From positions 2,418,001 to 2,482,000 of the forward strand of contig NZ_CP087196.1 of assembly GCF_024749285.1 (NCBI RefSeq): 64,000 bases of DNA. Reading direction: 5' to 3'. Positions within the stretch are counted from its first letter, which is position 1. Every line of letters begins with the position of its first letter. Positions 13,204 to 27,023 of the stretch are shown here, piece after piece. This DNA is from Pseudomonas sp. B21-015 (GTDB lineage: Bacteria > Pseudomonadota > Gammaproteobacteria > Pseudomonadales > Pseudomonadaceae). The translations under genes and the position numbers were made by a program. The notes under the pieces were generated by a model. The model saw only the letters and a list, made by a program, of their open reading frames with translations, did no database searches and was not told where the DNA came from.

Positions 13204-13566
13204 ATGCATGCAATTAGCCAGATTCGACTAACATTCAATCAGGATCGCCCTGATTTACACGACGACGATTCCGCAGGCATTGCTGTTCAGGAGGCTAAGC
13301 CTGCTTTACAGGCGCCACCGATGTACAAGGTGGTTTTGTTCAACGATGACTACACACCGATGGATTTCGTCGTCGAAGTGCTCGAGGTGTTTTTTAACCT
13401 GAATCGCGAGCTGGCGACCAAGGTCATGCTGGCCGTCCACACAGAAGGACGGGCAGTATGTGGAGTGTTTACCCGCGACATCGCGGAGACCAAGGCCATG
13501 CAGGTCAACCAGTACGCCAGGGAAAGCCAGCATCCGCTACTCTGTGAAATCGAGAAGGACGGTTAA
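13204..13566 (+). CDS. clpS: ClpS, ClpAP adaptor
   Basis: A 120-residue N-degron adaptor that delivers proteins with bulky N-terminal residues to ClpA. The signature [21 protein letters not shown] and the [20 protein letters not shown] segment are present; the disordered N-terminal ~38 residues are normal for ClpS. It precedes clpA by 30 bases in the same direction. The ate and aat genes downstream produce the N-terminal residues ClpS recognises, so the whole pathway is clustered here. Confidence 0.96.
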   Translation: MHAISQIRLTFNQDRPDLHDDDSAGIAVQEAKPALQAPPMYKVVLFNDDYTPMDFVVEVLEVFFNLNRELATKVMLAVHTEGRAVCGVFTRDIAETKAMQVNQYARESQHPLLCEIEKDG

Positions 13567-13596
13567 TCGCCGACCACTTGGGTATGAGGTGAAGCT

Positions 13597-15867
13597 ATGT
13601 TAAACCGCGAGCTCGAAGTCACCCTCAATCTAGCCTTCAAGGAGGCTCGTTCGAAGCGTCATGAATTCATGACCGTCGAACACCTGCTGCTGGCCCTATT
13701 GGACAATGAGGCTGCCGCCACCGTTTTGCGTGCCTGCGGCGCAAACCTCGACAAACTCAAGCATGATCTGCAGGAGTTCATCGACTCCACCACGCCATTG
13801 ATCCCTCTTCATGACGAGGATCGTGAAACCCAGCCAACCCTGGGCTTTCAGCGTGTACTGCAACGTGCTGTCTTCCATGTACAGAGCTCGGGCAAACGCG
13901 AAGTGACTGGCGCCAACGTGCTGGTCGCGATCTTCAGTGAGCAAGAGAGTCAGGCAGTGTTTCTGCTGAAACAGCAGAGCGTTGCGCGCATCGATGTCGT
14001 CAACTACATCGCCCATGGCATTTCCAAAGTGCCGGGGCATGGCGATCACTCTGAAGGTGAACAAGATATGCAGGACGACGAGGGCGGTGAGTCTTCTTCC
14101 TCAGGCAATCCTCTGGATGCTTATGCCAGCAACCTCAACGAACTCGCGCGCCAGGGTCGTATCGATCCGTTGGTAGGCCGTGAGCTGGAAGTCGAGCGCG
14201 TCGCGCAGATCCTGGCGCGTCGTCGCAAAAACAATCCGCTGCTGGTGGGCGAGGCGGGCGTGGGTAAAACCGCGATTGCCGAAGGCCTGGCCAAACGCAT
14301 TGTCGACAACCAGGTGCCGGACCTGCTGGCCAACAGCGTGGTGTATTCCCTCGATCTGGGGGCCTTGCTGGCCGGGACCAAATACCGCGGCGATTTCGAG
14401 AAGCGCTTCAAGGCGCTGCTCAATGAGCTGAAAAAGCGTCCGCAGGCGATCCTGTTCATCGACGAGATCCACACCATCATCGGTGCGGGCGCTGCGTCGG
14501 GTGGCGTCATGGATGCCTCGAACCTGCTCAAGCCATTGCTGTCGTCCGGCGATATTCGCTGCATCGGTTCGACCACGTTCCAGGAGTTCCGCGGAATCTT
14601 CGAGAAGGACCGTGCTCTGGCCCGGCGCTTCCAGAAGGTCGATGTGTCGGAACCTTCGGTGGAAGACACCATTGGCATCCTGCGCGGCCTGAAAGGGCGT
14701 TTCGAAGCGCACCACAACATCGAATACAGCGATGAAGCCCTGCGCGCCGCTGCTGAACTGGCCTCGCGTTACATCAATGACCGGCACATGCCGGACAAGG
14801 CCATCGACGTCATCGACGAGGCGGGCGCCTATCAGCGTCTGCAACCGATCGAGAAGCGCGTGAAACGCATCGAAGTGCCTCAGGTCGAGGACATCGTCGC
14901 GAAGATCGCGCGAATTCCGCCAAAACACGTCACCAGTTCCGACAAAGAACTGCTGCGTAACCTTGAGCGTGACCTGAAACTCACGGTATTTGGCCAGGAT
15001 GCCGCGATCGACTCGCTGTCGACCGCGATCAAACTGTCCCGTGCCGGCCTCAAGTCACCTGACAAGCCCGTCGGTTCGTTCCTGTTCGCAGGGCCGACCG
15101 GTGTCGGTAAAACCGAGGCTGCGCGGCAACTGGCCAAGGCGTTGGGAGTCGAACTGGTTCGCTTCGACATGTCCGAGTACATGGAGCGCCACACCGTATC
15201 GCGTCTGATCGGTGCGCCTCCAGGCTATGTCGGGTTCGATCAGGGCGGTCTGCTGACCGAGGCCATCACCAAGCAGCCTCACTGCGTGCTGTTGCTCGAT
15301 GAAATCGAGAAGGCGCACCCGGAAGTCTTCAACCTGCTGTTGCAGGTCATGGACCACGGTACGCTAACCGATAACAACGGGCGCAAGGCGGACTTCCGTA
15401 ACGTGATCGTCATCATGACGACCAACGCCGGTGCCGAGACGGCAGCGCGTGCTTCGATCGGTTTCACCTATCAGGATCACTCGTCCGATGCGATGGAAGT
15501 GATCAAGAAGAGCTTCACGCCGGAGTTCCGTAACCGTCTGGACACCATTATCCAGTTTGGTCGCCTCAGTCATGAGGTCATCAAAAGCGTGGTGGACAAG
15601 TTCCTTACCGAACTGCAGGCGCAACTGGAAGACAAGCGTGTGCAGCTGGAAGTGACCGATGCGGCGCGTAGTTGGCTGGCTGCGGGTGGCTACGATACGG
15701 CGATGGGTGCTCGACCAATGGCGCGTTTGATCCAGGACAAAATCAAGCGTCCGCTGGCGGAAGAGATCCTCTTTGGCGAACTGGCCGACCATGGCGGTGT
15801 AGTACACATCGACATCAAGGACGGCGAGCTGACCTTCGAGTTCGAGACCACGGCTGAAATGGCCTGA
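13597..15867 (+). CDS. clpA: ClpA, ATP-dependent Clp protease ATPase subunit
   Basis: A 756-residue AAA+ unfoldase partnering ClpP. An N-terminal Clp_N repeat domain (MLNRELEVTLNLAFKEARSKRHEFMTVEHLLLALLD) is followed by a first ATPase module (GEAGVGKTAIAEG, Walker B ILFIDEIHTIIGAG) and a second one (GPTGVGKTEAARQL, VLLLDEIEKAHPEV). It ends with the D2-small domain. A GAGGTGA ribosome site precedes the ATG. It is cotranscribed with clpS and ends at the terminator at 15884. Confidence 0.97.
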   Translation: MLNRELEVTLNLAFKEARSKRHEFMTVEHLLLALLDNEAAATVLRACGANLDKLKHDLQEFIDSTTPLIPLHDEDRETQPTLGFQRVLQRAVFHVQSSGKREVTGANVLVAIFSEQESQAVFLLKQQSVARIDVVNYIAHGISKVPGHGDHSEGEQDMQDDEGGESSSSGNPLDAYASNLNELARQGRIDPLVGRELEVERVAQILARRRKNNPLLVGEAGVGKTAIAEGLAKRIVDNQVPDLLANSVVYSLDLGALLAGTKYRGDFEKRFKALLNELKKRPQAILFIDEIHTIIGAGAASGGVMDASNLLKPLLSSGDIRCIGSTTFQEFRGIFEKDRALARRFQKVDVSEPSVEDTIGILRGLKGRFEAHHNIEYSDEALRAAAELASRYINDRHMPDKAIDVIDEAGAYQRLQPIEKRVKRIEVPQVEDIVAKIARIPPKHVTSSDKELLRNLERDLKLTVFGQDAAIDSLSTAIKLSRAGLKSPDKPVGSFLFAGPTGVGKTEAARQLAKALGVELVRFDMSEYMERHTVSRLIGAPPGYVGFDQGGLLTEAITKQPHCVLLLDEIEKAHPEVFNLLLQVMDHGTLTDNNGRKADFRNVIVIMTTNAGAETAARASIGFTYQDHSSDAMEVIKKSFTPEFRNRLDTIIQFGRLSHEVIKSVVDKFLTELQAQLEDKRVQLEVTDAARSWLAAGGYDTAMGARPMARLIQDKIKRPLAEEILFGELADHGGVVHIDIKDGELTFEFETTAEMA

Positions 15868-15883
15868 CGTTAACCGCAACAAA

Positions 15884-15911
15884 GCAAAAGGCGCCGAGAG
15901 GCGCCTTTTGC
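15884..15911 (+). terminator. Intrinsic terminator of clpSA
   Basis: A perfect 12-bp stem GCAAAAGGCGCC/GGCGCCTTTTGC with a GAGA tetraloop, 17 bases after the clpA stop codon. Confidence 0.85.
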
Positions 15912-15946
15912 TGTCTGGTCGATTTCAAGCGATAAACACCAAACCT

Positions 15947-16036
15947 TGTGGGAGCGGGCTTGCCCGCGAAGGCGGCGGCACATTCAGTATCCAGGCAAGC
16001 AGATCCACCGCTATCGCGGGCAAGCCCGCTCCCACA
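15947..16036. repeat. REP palindrome (GTGGGAGCGGGCTTGCCCGCG type)
   Basis: TGTGGGAGCGGGCTTGCCCGCGA and its inverted copy flank about 45 bases. It is one of the major REP subtype also seen at 22361, 26923, 30584, 35759, 44798, 45705 and 49534. Confidence 0.87.
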
Positions 16037-16082
16037 GGATCGGTGCAGCGGCTCGAAATGTGGCAGCTAATTCACGCGCAAA

Positions 16083-16112
16083 CAAAAACGCCCGGCATAG
16101 CCGGGCGTTTTG
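16083..16112 (-). terminator. Intrinsic terminator of infA
   Basis: CAAAAACGCCCGGC/GCCGGGCGTTTTG hairpin with an ATA loop. On the reverse strand it lies 11 bases after the infA stop and ends in a T run. Confidence 0.85.
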
Positions 16113-16123
16113 TATTGACTTGA

Positions 16124-16342
16124 TTAGCGAGCGCGGTAGGTGATGCGCCCTTTGCTCAAGTCATAGGGCGTCAGCTCGACGCGCACTTTGTCGCCGGTAA
16201 GAATACGAATGTAGTTCTTGCGCATCTTGCCGGAGATATGCGCGGTTACGACGTGCCCATTTTCCAACTCCACACGAAACATGGTGTTGGGCAGGGTGTC
16301 GACGACAGTGCCTTCCATTTCGAAGCTGTCTTCTTTCGACAT
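16124..16342 (-). CDS. infA: Translation initiation factor IF-1
   Basis: A 72-residue S1/OB-fold protein that binds the ribosomal A site during initiation. [32 protein letters not shown] is nearly identical to other proteobacterial IF-1 proteins, and the [32 protein letters not shown] segment completes the fold. The ATG was chosen by family length; in-frame codons upstream are not conserved in character. It has its own terminator. Confidence 0.96.
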
Positions 16343-16442
16343 GCAGTAAAGCCCTCGGTGTCCAATGAATGGCCCGGTGCAACTGCGCCAGGCAAAAGCG
16401 GCGTGCATTGTGCCCGAAAAATGGGGTTTAAGCCAAGGGGTT

Positions 16443-17150
16443 CTAGCTCAGGATGACCCAACGTTGATTAATCAGCAGTTCGATTGGGCGATATTGGGTC
16501 TTGTAGCTCATTTTTTTGCAGTTTTTGATCCAGTAGCCGAGGTAGACCGCTTCCAGCCCCAGGCGCCGGGCTTCGGCGATCTGCCAGAGGATCGCGTAAC
16601 GCCCCAGGCTGCGGCGTTCTTCGCAGGGTTCGTAGAAGGTGTAGACCGCCGACAGGCCATTGGGCAGCAAATCGGTGACAGCCACTGCCAGCAGTCGGCC
16701 TTCGAGACGAAATTCGTAGAAGCGGGAGAACGGCAGGTCACGCACCAGGAAGGTTGAAAACTGGTCGCGGCTCGGCGGATACATGTCGCCATCGGCATGA
16801 CGTTGTTCGATGTAGCGCTGATAGAGGTCGAAGTACTCTTCGCTGAATTTTGGCCTGGCCGGACGCACCTGCAAGTCGGCATTGCGTTTGAGAATGCGTT
16901 TTTGCTGACGGTTGGGGATGAATTGCGCCACAGGGATGCGCGCCGGTACGCACGCATTGCAGTGCTGGCAATGGGGTCGATAGAGATGATCGCCACTGCG
17001 ACGAAAACCCATTTCCGACAGATCTGCATAGACATGCACATCCATGGGCTGACTAGGGTCGAGGAACAGCGTCGTGGCCTGCTCCTCGGGCAGATAACTG
17101 CAAGAGTGAGGCTGAGTGGCATAGAACTTCAAGCGCGCCAACTCGGTCAT
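16443..17150 (-). CDS. bpt: Aspartate/glutamate leucyltransferase (Bpt/Ate)
   Basis: Transfers leucine from Leu-tRNA to proteins with N-terminal Asp or Glu, creating a ClpS-recognised degron. The 235-residue protein has the ATE N-terminal domain with the Cys-rich patch [15 protein letters not shown] and the C-terminal GNAT-like ATE domain ([33 protein letters not shown]). The ATG at 17150 was preferred to a TTG two codons upstream. The neighbouring aat gene on the same strand encodes the sister enzyme. Confidence 0.94.
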
Positions 17151-17238
17151 GATCAACCCTCGGGATAAGCTTTTGGTTAGGGGGCGTTCTCAATTCGTTT
17201 CCCCCGCATTAAGTGTAAGCCACGCGCGCAAAAGTCGC

Positions 17239-17919
17239 TCAGCAAACCCAGGTGGCGTGACCGGGTTGATCCAGGTGCCGCGCAAGGTAGCCGGCAAACT
17301 CGCTGCGGGGAATCGCTCGGGCGCCCAGGCTGTGCAGATGGTCGGTGGGCATCTGGCAATCGATCAGCACAAAGCCTGAGTCTTTCAGATGTCGCACCAG
17401 TGTGGCAAAGCCATATTTGGAGGCGTTGTCGGCGCGACTGAACATCGACTCACCGAAAAACAGTTGCCCCATGGCCAGGCCGTAGAGCCCGCCGACCAGC
17501 ACGCCATCGTCCCAGACCTCCACTGAATGGGCGTAACCGCGCTTGTGCAGTTCCACGTAGGCGTTCTGCATCGCTTGGGTGATCCAGGTGCCGTCGGCGT
17601 ACTCGCGCGGCTCGGCGCAGGCGCGGATGACCGAGGCAAAATCCCGATCGAAGGTCACTTGATAGCGTTGTTGGCGCAGCAATTTATTCAGGCTGCGAGA
17701 GACATGCAGTTCGTCGGGAAACAGTACCGTGCGCGGATCCGGCGACCACCAGAGAATCGGCTGACCCTCCGAAAACCACGGAAAGCAGCCGTGGCGATAG
17801 GCCTGAATCAGGCGGTCGGCGGACAGATCGCCGCCCGCGGCCAGCAACCCGTTGGGGTCGCGCATGGCTTTTTCCAGCGGCGGGAAGGTCAGGGTGTTGC
17901 GTTGTAACCAAGTCAGCAT
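17239..17919 (-). CDS. aat: Leucyl/phenylalanyl-tRNA-protein transferase
   Basis: Adds Leu or Phe to N-terminal Lys or Arg of proteins. The 226-residue protein shows [50 protein letters not shown] and the C-terminal [17 protein letters not shown] and [14 protein letters not shown] motifs. It lies upstream of bpt in the same direction with an 88-base gap. With clpS, clpA and bpt it forms the bacterial N-degron pathway. Confidence 0.96.
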   Translation of the reverse strand: MLTWLQRNTLTFPPLEKAMRDPNGLLAAGGDLSADRLIQAYRHGCFPWFSEGQPILWWSPDPRTVLFPDELHVSRSLNKLLRQQRYQVTFDRDFASVIRACAEPREYADGTWITQAMQNAYVELHKRGYAHSVEVWDDGVLVGGLYGLAMGQLFFGESMFSRADNASKYGFATLVRHLKDSGFVLIDCQMPTDHLHSLGARAIPRSEFAGYLARHLDQPGHATWVC

Positions 17920-17950
17920 GGCATCCGGGCTTGCAGAAGGGGAGGGCGGT

Positions 17951-17970
17951 GGCGGGCCGGTGAGCCCGCC
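17951..17970 (-). terminator. Possible trxB terminator hairpin
   Basis: GGCGGGC-CGGTGA-GCCCGCC is a perfect 7-bp GC stem downstream of trxB on the reverse strand. No T run follows, so it may be only a weak or Rho-assisted stop. Confidence 0.3.
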
Positions 17971-17987
17971 TTGAAGGAGGTTAACCG

Positions 17988-19253
<1,266 letters not shown>

Positions 19254-21659
19254 TTGAAGAAATCCACCGCAGCACCTAAAACAGTCGTTCCGCTCTGGCG
19301 CCAGCAATTGCACTACCGGCTCAAGGAAGGTGCATTGATCGCCATCGGTGCCTTGTGCCTGTTCCTGATGATGGCCTTGTTGACCTATGGCAAGGACGAT
19401 CCGGGCTGGAGTCATAACAGCAAGATCGACGATGTGCAGAACTTCGGCGGGCCTGCGGGCTCTTACAGCGCCGACATCCTGTTCATGGTCCTGGGTTACT
19501 TCGCCTACATTTTCCCGCTGTTGCTGGCGATCAAGGCTTATCAGATTTTCCGCCAGCGCCACGAGCCGTGGCAGTGGAGCGGCTGGCTGTTCTCCTGGCG
19601 CCTGATCGGCCTGGTATTTCTGGTGCTGTCGGGCGCGGCGCTGGCCCACATCCACTTCCATGCGGCGACCGGTCTGCCGGCCGGCGCGGGCGGCGCCTTG
19701 GGTGAAAGCCTCGGCGATCTGGCGAAAAATGCGCTGAACATCCAGGGCAGCACGTTGTTGTTTATTGCACTGTTCCTGTTCGGCCTGACGGTGTTCACTG
19801 ACCTGTCGTGGTTCAAGGTGATGGACGTCACCGGCAAGATCACCCTCGATCTGTTCGAACTGTTTCAGGGCGCGGCCAATCGCTGGTGGGCAGCCCGTAC
19901 CGAACGCAAGCAACTGGTCGCCCAATTGCGTGAAGTCGACGATCGCGTGCATGACGTGGTGGCGCCGACAGTTACCGATAAGCGTGAGCAAGCCAAGGTC
20001 AAGGAACGCCTGATCGAACGCGAGCAGGCCCTGAGCAAGCACATGTCCGAGCGCGAAAAGCAGGTGCCGCCGGTGATTGCTCCCGCGCCGCCCAAACCGG
20101 CTGCTCCGAGCAAACGCGTGGAAAAAGAGAAACAGGCGCCGTTGTTCGTCGACAGCGCCGTGGAAGGCACCTTGCCGCCGATCTCGATTCTCGACCCGGC
20201 GGAAAAGAAACAACTCAATTATTCGCCCGAATCCCTGGCGGCCGTCGGCCACTTGCTGGAAATCAAGCTCAAGGAATTCGGCGTCGAAGTCTCGGTGGAT
20301 TCGATTCACCCGGGCCCGGTCATTACCCGTTACGAAATCCAGCCAGCAGCCGGCGTCAAAGTCAGCCGCATCTCCAACCTGGCGAAAGACCTGGCCCGTT
20401 CCCTTGCCGTGACCAGTGTGCGCGTCGTGGAAGTGATTCCGGGCAAAACCACGGTGGGTATCGAGATCCCTAACGAAGACCGGCAGATCGTGCGCTTCTC
20501 CGAGGTCTTGTCGACTCCCGAGTACGATAACTTCAAGTCCCCGGTCACCCTGGCCCTGGGTCATGATATCGGCGGCAAACCGGTCATCACCGACCTGGCG
20601 AAAATGCCCCACTTGCTGGTGGCCGGTACGACCGGTTCCGGTAAGTCGGTGGGTGTGAACGCGATGATCCTGTCGATTCTGTTCAAGTCTGGCCCGGAAG
20701 ACGCCAAGCTGATCATGATCGACCCGAAAATGCTTGAGCTGTCGATCTACGAAGGCATTCCGCACCTGCTGTGCCCGGTGGTCACCGACATGAAGGACGC
20801 CGCCAACGCCTTGCGCTGGAGCGTCGCCGAAATGGAGCGGCGCTACAAGCTGATGGCGAAGATGGGCGTGCGTAACCTGTCGGGCTTCAACGCCAAGGTC
20901 AAGGAAGCCCAGGACGCCGGTGAGCCATTGAGCGATCCGCTGTACAAGCGCGAAAGCATCCACGACGAAGCACCGCTGCTGCAAAAGCTGCCGACCATCG
21001 TCGTGGTCGTCGACGAATTCGCCGACATGATGATGATCGTCGGCAAGAAGGTTGAAGAGCTGATCGCCCGTATCGCCCAGAAGGCCCGTGCGGCCGGTAT
21101 CCACTTGATTCTCGCGACCCAGCGGCCGTCGGTGGACGTGATCACAGGTCTGATCAAGGCGAACATTCCGACCCGCATGGCGTTCCAGGTGTCGAGCAAG
21201 ATCGATTCGCGGACCATCATCGACCAGGGCGGTGCCGAACAGTTGCTGGGCCACGGTGACATGCTCTACATGCCGCCCGGCACCAGCCTGCCGATTCGTG
21301 TTCACGGCGCGTTCGTGTCCGATGACGAGGTACACCGGGTGGTTGAAGCCTGGAAACTGCGCGGCGCGCCGGAATACAACGATGACATCCTCGCCGGTGT
21401 CGAAGAGGCCGGTAGCGGCTTTGAAAACGGCGGCGGTGGCGGTGAAGATGATGCTGAAACCGACGCGCTCTACGATGAAGCGGTGCAGTTCGTCCTGGAA
21501 AGCCGGCGCGCGTCCATCTCCGCGGTTCAGCGTAAGCTGAAAATTGGCTACAACCGCGCGGCGCGCATGATCGAAGCCATGGAAATGGCCGGGGTCGTGA
21601 CGTCCATGAACACCAACGGCTCGCGTGAAGTCCTGGCCCCTGGCCCGGTGCGCGACTGA
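19254..21659 (+). CDS. ftsK: DNA translocase FtsK
   Basis: An 801-residue septum-associated DNA pump that aligns chromosome ends with XerCD. Four N-terminal membrane segments (roughly residues 22-45, 72-95, 108-130, 158-180) are followed by a charged linker. The RecA-like motor has the P-loop [12 protein letters not shown] and Walker [15 protein letters not shown]. The C-terminal gamma winged helix ([38 protein letters not shown]) reads KOPS-type sequences. The start is TTG, behind an AGGAAAAG ribosome site; the only nearby upstream ATG frame stops at the start codon itself. Confidence 0.95.
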   Translation: MKKSTAAPKTVVPLWRQQLHYRLKEGALIAIGALCLFLMMALLTYGKDDPGWSHNSKIDDVQNFGGPAGSYSADILFMVLGYFAYIFPLLLAIKAYQIFRQRHEPWQWSGWLFSWRLIGLVFLVLSGAALAHIHFHAATGLPAGAGGALGESLGDLAKNALNIQGSTLLFIALFLFGLTVFTDLSWFKVMDVTGKITLDLFELFQGAANRWWAARTERKQLVAQLREVDDRVHDVVAPTVTDKREQAKVKERLIEREQALSKHMSEREKQVPPVIAPAPPKPAAPSKRVEKEKQAPLFVDSAVEGTLPPISILDPAEKKQLNYSPESLAAVGHLLEIKLKEFGVEVSVDSIHPGPVITRYEIQPAAGVKVSRISNLAKDLARSLAVTSVRVVEVIPGKTTVGIEIPNEDRQIVRFSEVLSTPEYDNFKSPVTLALGHDIGGKPVITDLAKMPHLLVAGTTGSGKSVGVNAMILSILFKSGPEDAKLIMIDPKMLELSIYEGIPHLLCPVVTDMKDAANALRWSVAEMERRYKLMAKMGVRNLSGFNAKVKEAQDAGEPLSDPLYKRESIHDEAPLLQKLPTIVVVVDEFADMMMIVGKKVEELIARIAQKARAAGIHLILATQRPSVDVITGLIKANIPTRMAFQVSSKIDSRTIIDQGGAEQLLGHGDMLYMPPGTSLPIRVHGAFVSDDEVHRVVEAWKLRGAPEYNDDILAGVEEAGSGFENGGGGGEDDAETDALYDEAVQFVLESRRASISAVQRKLKIGYNRAARMIEAMEMAGVVTSMNTNGSREVLAPGPVRD

Positions 21660-21726
21660 TCCGGTTTTGAAAGGGGTGGCGTCTGAGGCGCCGCCCGCAC
21701 TCCCACGAATGTTTATGAGGACTCCC

Positions 21727-22350
21727 ATGCGTCTTATCCGCATGCTGTTGCTGCCGGTACTGGCTTTGACCACGCTCTCGGCCCACGCCGATGACAAGGA
21801 CGTGGCGCGTCTGACCCAACTGCTGGAAAAATCCCAGACCCTGACCGCGCGCTTCTCCCAGCTGACCCTCGATGGCAGCGGCACCCAGTTGCAGGAAACC
21901 GCCGGTCAGATGTCCTTGCAGCGCCCGGGCCTGTTCTACTGGCACACCGATGCGCCGCAGGAGCAACTGATGGTGTCCGACGGCAAGAAAGTTTCCCTGT
22001 GGGACCCGGACCTGGAGCAGGTCACTATCAAGACCCTCGACCAGCGCCTGACCCAGACGCCGGCACTGTTGCTGTCCGGTGACGTGTCCAAGATCAGCCA
22101 GAGCTTCGACATCAGCGCCAAGGAAGCCGGTGGCGTGATCGACTTCACCCTGAAGCCGAAAACCAAAGACACCCTGTTCGACAGCCTGCGCCTGTCGTTC
22201 CGCAACGGTCTGGTCAATGACATGCAGATGATCGACAGTGTCGGCCAGCGCACCAATATCCTGTTTACCGGTGTAAAGGCCAACGAGCCGATTCCGGCAT
22301 CCAAGTTCAAGTTCGACATCCCGAAGGGTGCGGACGTGATCCAGGAATAA
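21727..22350 (+). CDS. lolA: Outer-membrane lipoprotein carrier protein LolA
   Basis: Periplasmic chaperone that ferries lipoproteins from LolCDE to LolB. The 207-residue precursor has a Sec signal peptide ending SAHA and a mature part with the LolA pattern [46 protein letters not shown] and [14 protein letters not shown]. The ATG was chosen because it begins the signal peptide. It lies 67 bases downstream of ftsK in the conserved ftsK-lolA-rarA order. Confidence 0.95.
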   Translation: MRLIRMLLLPVLALTTLSAHADDKDVARLTQLLEKSQTLTARFSQLTLDGSGTQLQETAGQMSLQRPGLFYWHTDAPQEQLMVSDGKKVSLWDPDLEQVTIKTLDQRLTQTPALLLSGDVSKISQSFDISAKEAGGVIDFTLKPKTKDTLFDSLRLSFRNGLVNDMQMIDSVGQRTNILFTGVKANEPIPASKFKFDIPKGADVIQE

Positions 22351-22360
22351 AACGCAGGAC

Positions 22361-22452
22361 CTGTGTGAGCGGGCTTGCCCGCGATGGCGGCATTGCATTC
22401 AATATCAATGTTGACTGACCTGACGCTATCGCGGGCAAGCCCGCTCCCACAG
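22361..22452. repeat. REP palindrome (GTGGGAGCGGGCTTGCCCGCG type)
   Basis: CTGTGTGAGCGGGCTTGCCCGCGATGGCG pairs with CGCTATCGCGGGCAAGCCCGCTCCCACAG. One arm has TGTGTGAG instead of TGTGGGAG. It fills the lolA-rarA gap. Confidence 0.85.
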
Positions 22453-22519
22453 GAACTGCGGTGTTCAATGCCTTAACTGATCGGCATCAGATCCAGTAAA
22501 GAGGTTTCAAACGTACGTG

Positions 22520-23842
22520 ATGGACCTGTTTCGCAGTGCCCCGATTGCTCAGCCCTTGGCCGCCCGCCTGCGCGCGGCCAATCTGGACGAGTACGTCGGT
22601 CAGGAACACGTGCTCGCTCGCGGCAAGCCTTTGCGCGAAGCCCTGGAGCAGGGGGCCCTGCATTCGATGATTTTCTGGGGCCCGCCGGGAGTGGGTAAAA
22701 CCACCCTGGCGCGGCTGCTGGCGGAAGTCTCGGATGCGCACTTCGAAACGGTTTCGGCGGTACTGGCCGGGGTCAAAGAGATTCGTCAGGCGGTGGAAGT
22801 CGCCAAGCAGCAGGCCGGGCAGTACGGTAAACGCACCATCCTGTTCGTCGACGAAGTGCACCGCTTCAACAAGTCGCAGCAGGATGCGTTCCTGCCGTAC
22901 GTTGAAGACGGCACGCTGATTTTCATCGGCGCGACCACGGAAAACCCCTCGTTCGAACTCAATAACGCGCTCCTGTCCCGGGCCCGCGTCTATGTACTCA
23001 AAAGCCTCGACGAAGCGGCCCTGCGCAAGCTGGTGCATCGTGCGTTGACCGAAGAGCGCGGGTTGGGCAAGCGGCAACTGACCCTCAACGACGAAGGCTT
23101 CCAGATGCTGCTGTCCGCCGCCGATGGCGATGGCCGGCGTTTGCTCAACCTGTTGGAAAACGCCTCGGACCTGGCCGAAGACAACAGCGAAATCGGCGTC
23201 GACCTGCTGCAAAGCCTGCTGGGCGATACCCGTCGGCGCTTCGACAAGGGCGGCGAAGCTTTCTACGACCAGATTTCCGCGCTGCATAAATCGGTGCGCG
23301 GTTCCAACCCCGATGGCGCGTTGTATTGGTTCGCGCGGATGATCGACGGCGGTTGCGATCCGCTGTACCTGGCCCGGCGCGTGGTGCGCATGGCCAGCGA
23401 AGACATCGGCAACGCCGACCCCCGCGCCCTCAGCCTGTGCCTGGCGGCGTGGGAAGTGCAGGAGCGCCTCGGCAGCCCCGAAGGTGAATTGGCGGTGGCC
23501 CAGGCCATTACGTATCTGGCTTGTGCGCCGAAAAGCAATGCGGTGTACATGGGCTTCAAGGCCGCGATGCGCAGCGCCACCGAACACGGTTCGCTGGAAG
23601 TGCCGCTGCACCTGCGCAACGCACCGACCAAGTTGATGAAGCAATTGGGTTATGGCGACGAATACCGCTATGCCCACGATGAACCGGACGCCTATGCCGC
23701 CGGCGAAGACTACTTCCCGGAAGAGCTTGAGCCGCAACCGTTCTATCAGCCCGTGCCACGTGGCCTGGAGCTGAAGATCGGCGAAAAGCTCAACCACCTC
23801 GCGCAACTTGACCGTTTAAGCCCCCGACAGCGGAGAAAATAG
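22520..23842 (+). CDS. rarA: Replication-associated recombination protein RarA
   Basis: A 440-residue AAA+ clamp-loader-like ATPase (also MgsA) acting at stalled forks. Walker A is [11 protein letters not shown], Walker B is [25 protein letters not shown] and sensor 1 is [12 protein letters not shown]. The C-terminal MgsA_C part ([25 protein letters not shown]) is complete. ATG at 22520 is preferred to an overlapping GTG one codon earlier. The last base of its stop codon is the first base of the crcB GTG start. Confidence 0.95.
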   Translation: MDLFRSAPIAQPLAARLRAANLDEYVGQEHVLARGKPLREALEQGALHSMIFWGPPGVGKTTLARLLAEVSDAHFETVSAVLAGVKEIRQAVEVAKQQAGQYGKRTILFVDEVHRFNKSQQDAFLPYVEDGTLIFIGATTENPSFELNNALLSRARVYVLKSLDEAALRKLVHRALTEERGLGKRQLTLNDEGFQMLLSAADGDGRRLLNLLENASDLAEDNSEIGVDLLQSLLGDTRRRFDKGGEAFYDQISALHKSVRGSNPDGALYWFARMIDGGCDPLYLARRVVRMASEDIGNADPRALSLCLAAWEVQERLGSPEGELAVAQAITYLACAPKSNAVYMGFKAAMRSATEHGSLEVPLHLRNAPTKLMKQLGYGDEYRYAHDEPDAYAAGEDYFPEELEPQPFYQPVPRGLELKIGEKLNHLAQLDRLSPRQRRK

Positions 23843-24216
23843 TGATTCCCTTGATTGTTGCGGTCTCTGTCGGCGGTGTCGCCGGTACGCTGTTGCGCTT
23901 CGCCACCGGTAACTGGATCAACGCGAATTGGCCGCGGCACTTCTATACCGCGACGCTGGCCGTTAATATCGTGGGCTGTTTGCTGATCGGCGTTCTATAC
24001 GGCCTGTTTTTGATTCGCCCGGAGGTATCGTTTGCGGTGCGCGCCGGGTTGATCGTCGGCTTCCTCGGGGGGCTGACGACTTTTTCATCCTTTTCACTGG
24101 ATACGGTGCGCCTGCTGGAAACCGGGCAGGTGCCGCTGGCCCTGGGCTATGCGGCCATCAGCGTATTCGGCGGGCTGCTCGCCACCTGGGCTGGCCTGTC
24201 CTTGACCAAACTTTGA
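23842..24216 (+). CDS. crcB: Fluoride ion exporter CrcB/Fluc
   Basis: A 124-residue, four-helix membrane protein that exports fluoride as an antiparallel dimer. The signature [23 protein letters not shown] and [15 protein letters not shown] (the TTFSSF fluoride-pathway motif) are all present. The start is GTG overlapping the rarA stop by one base, and serS follows after 15 bases. No fluoride riboswitch is seen, consistent with its place inside an operon. Confidence 0.94.
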   Translation: MIPLIVAVSVGGVAGTLLRFATGNWINANWPRHFYTATLAVNIVGCLLIGVLYGLFLIRPEVSFAVRAGLIVGFLGGLTTFSSFSLDTVRLLETGQVPLALGYAAISVFGGLLATWAGLSLTKL

Positions 24217-24219
24217 TAA

Positions 24220-25512
<1,293 letters not shown>

Positions 25513-26907
25513 ATGGACTATCTGCCGCTGTTTCATAACCTTCGCGGCAGTCGTGTGTTGGTCGTCGGTGGAGGGGAGATTGCCTTGCGCAAATCCCGCC
25601 TGCTGGCCGAGGCCGGTGCGCTGCTGCGAGTGGTCGCGCCTGAAATCGAACCGCAACTGCGCGAGCTAGTGGTTGGCAGCGGCGGCGAGTGCCTGGTGCG
25701 TGGCTACGCCGAAACGGATCTGGACGGTTGCGGGCTGATCATCGCCGCCACCGACGACGAGCCGCTGAACGCGCAAGTCTCCGTCGATGCTCATCGGCGT
25801 TGCGTGCCGGTCAACGTGGTAGACGCGCCGGCCCTGTGCAGCGTGATCTTCCCGGCGATCGTCGACCGTTCGCCGCTGATCATCGCCGTGTCCAGTGGCG
25901 GCGATGCACCGGTGCTGGCGCGGTTGATTCGCGCCAAGCTGGAAACCTGGATTCCTTCCACCTACGGTCAGCTGGCCGGTCTGGCGGCGCGTTTCCGCAA
26001 CCAGGTCAAAGGCCTGTTCCCGGATGTGCAGCAGCGCCGGGCGTTCTGGGAGGATGTATTCCAGGGCCCGATTGCCGACCGGCAACTGGCCGGGCAGGGC
26101 GCCGAGGCCGAGCGCTTGATGCTGGCGAAAATCAATGGCGAAGCCCCTGTAGCCACCGGCGAAGTTTATCTGGTGGGCGCCGGGCCGGGTGATCCCGACC
26201 TGTTGACCTTCCGTGCCTTGCGCCTGATGCAGCAAGCTGACGTGGTGTTGTATGACCGTCTGGTGGCGCCGGCGATTCTGGATTTGTGCCGTCGCGATGC
26301 CGAGCGGGTTTACGTCGGCAAGCGCCGCGCCGATCACGCCGTGCCTCAGGAACAGATCAACCAGCATCTGGTGGATCTGGCCAAGGCCGGCAAGCGTGTG
26401 GTGCGGTTGAAGGGTGGCGATCCGTTCATTTTCGGGCGTGGCGGTGAAGAGATCGAAGAACTGGCGGCCCATGGCATCCCGTTCCAGGTCGTACCGGGCA
26501 TCACCGCCGCCAGCGGTTGCGCGGCGTATGCCGGGATTCCGCTGACTCACCGCGATTACGCGCAGTCGGTGCGGTTCGTCACCGGGCACCTCAAGGACGG
26601 TTCCACCGATTTGCCGTGGGCCGACCTGGTCGCGCCGGCGCAAACCCTGGTGTTTTACATGGGGCTGGTGGGCTTGCCGATCATCTGCGAGCAGTTGATC
26701 AAGCACGGTCGCGCGGCCGATACCCCGGCGGCGTTGATCCAGCAGGGCACCACGGTCAATCAGCGGGTGTTTACCGGCACCCTGGCCGACCTTCCACGGC
26801 TGGTGGCGGAACATGAAGTGCATGCGCCGACGCTGGTGATTGTTGGGGAAGTGGTGCAACTGCGCGAGAAACTGGCGTGGTTTGAAGGGGCTCAGGCGCA
26901 GGTCTGA
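25513..26907 (+). CDS. cysG: Siroheme synthase CysG (fused methyltransferase/dehydrogenase/ferrochelatase)
   Basis: A 464-residue bifunctional enzyme converting uroporphyrinogen III to siroheme, needed by sulfite and nitrite reductases. The N-terminal ~200 residues are the NAD-binding dehydrogenase/chelatase ([38 protein letters not shown]). The rest is the SAM-dependent uroporphyrinogen methyltransferase ([59 protein letters not shown]). There are no bases between the serS stop and this ATG. Confidence 0.96.
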   Translation: MDYLPLFHNLRGSRVLVVGGGEIALRKSRLLAEAGALLRVVAPEIEPQLRELVVGSGGECLVRGYAETDLDGCGLIIAATDDEPLNAQVSVDAHRRCVPVNVVDAPALCSVIFPAIVDRSPLIIAVSSGGDAPVLARLIRAKLETWIPSTYGQLAGLAARFRNQVKGLFPDVQQRRAFWEDVFQGPIADRQLAGQGAEAERLMLAKINGEAPVATGEVYLVGAGPGDPDLLTFRALRLMQQADVVLYDRLVAPAILDLCRRDAERVYVGKRRADHAVPQEQINQHLVDLAKAGKRVVRLKGGDPFIFGRGGEEIEELAAHGIPFQVVPGITAASGCAAYAGIPLTHRDYAQSVRFVTGHLKDGSTDLPWADLVAPAQTLVFYMGLVGLPIICEQLIKHGRAADTPAALIQQGTTVNQRVFTGTLADLPRLVAEHEVHAPTLVIVGEVVQLREKLAWFEGAQAQV

Positions 26908-26922
26908 ATACCGAGTCGCCCC

Positions 26923-26995
26923 CATCGCGGGCAAGCCCGCTCCCACAGGATTTGCGTCAAATGCAAAACCTGTGGGAGCGGGCTTGCCCGCGATG
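26923..26995. repeat. REP palindrome, arms inverted relative to most others
   Basis: CATCGCGGGCAAGCCCGCTCCCACAGG and its inverted copy face outward, with only about 19 bases between the GTGGGAG ends. Most other copies have GTGGGAG at the outside. It lies between the converging cysG and glutathionyl-hydroquinone reductase genes. Confidence 0.85.
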
Positions 26996-27023
26996 AGGCC
27001 CTCAAAATCACCCTTGCTTCAGA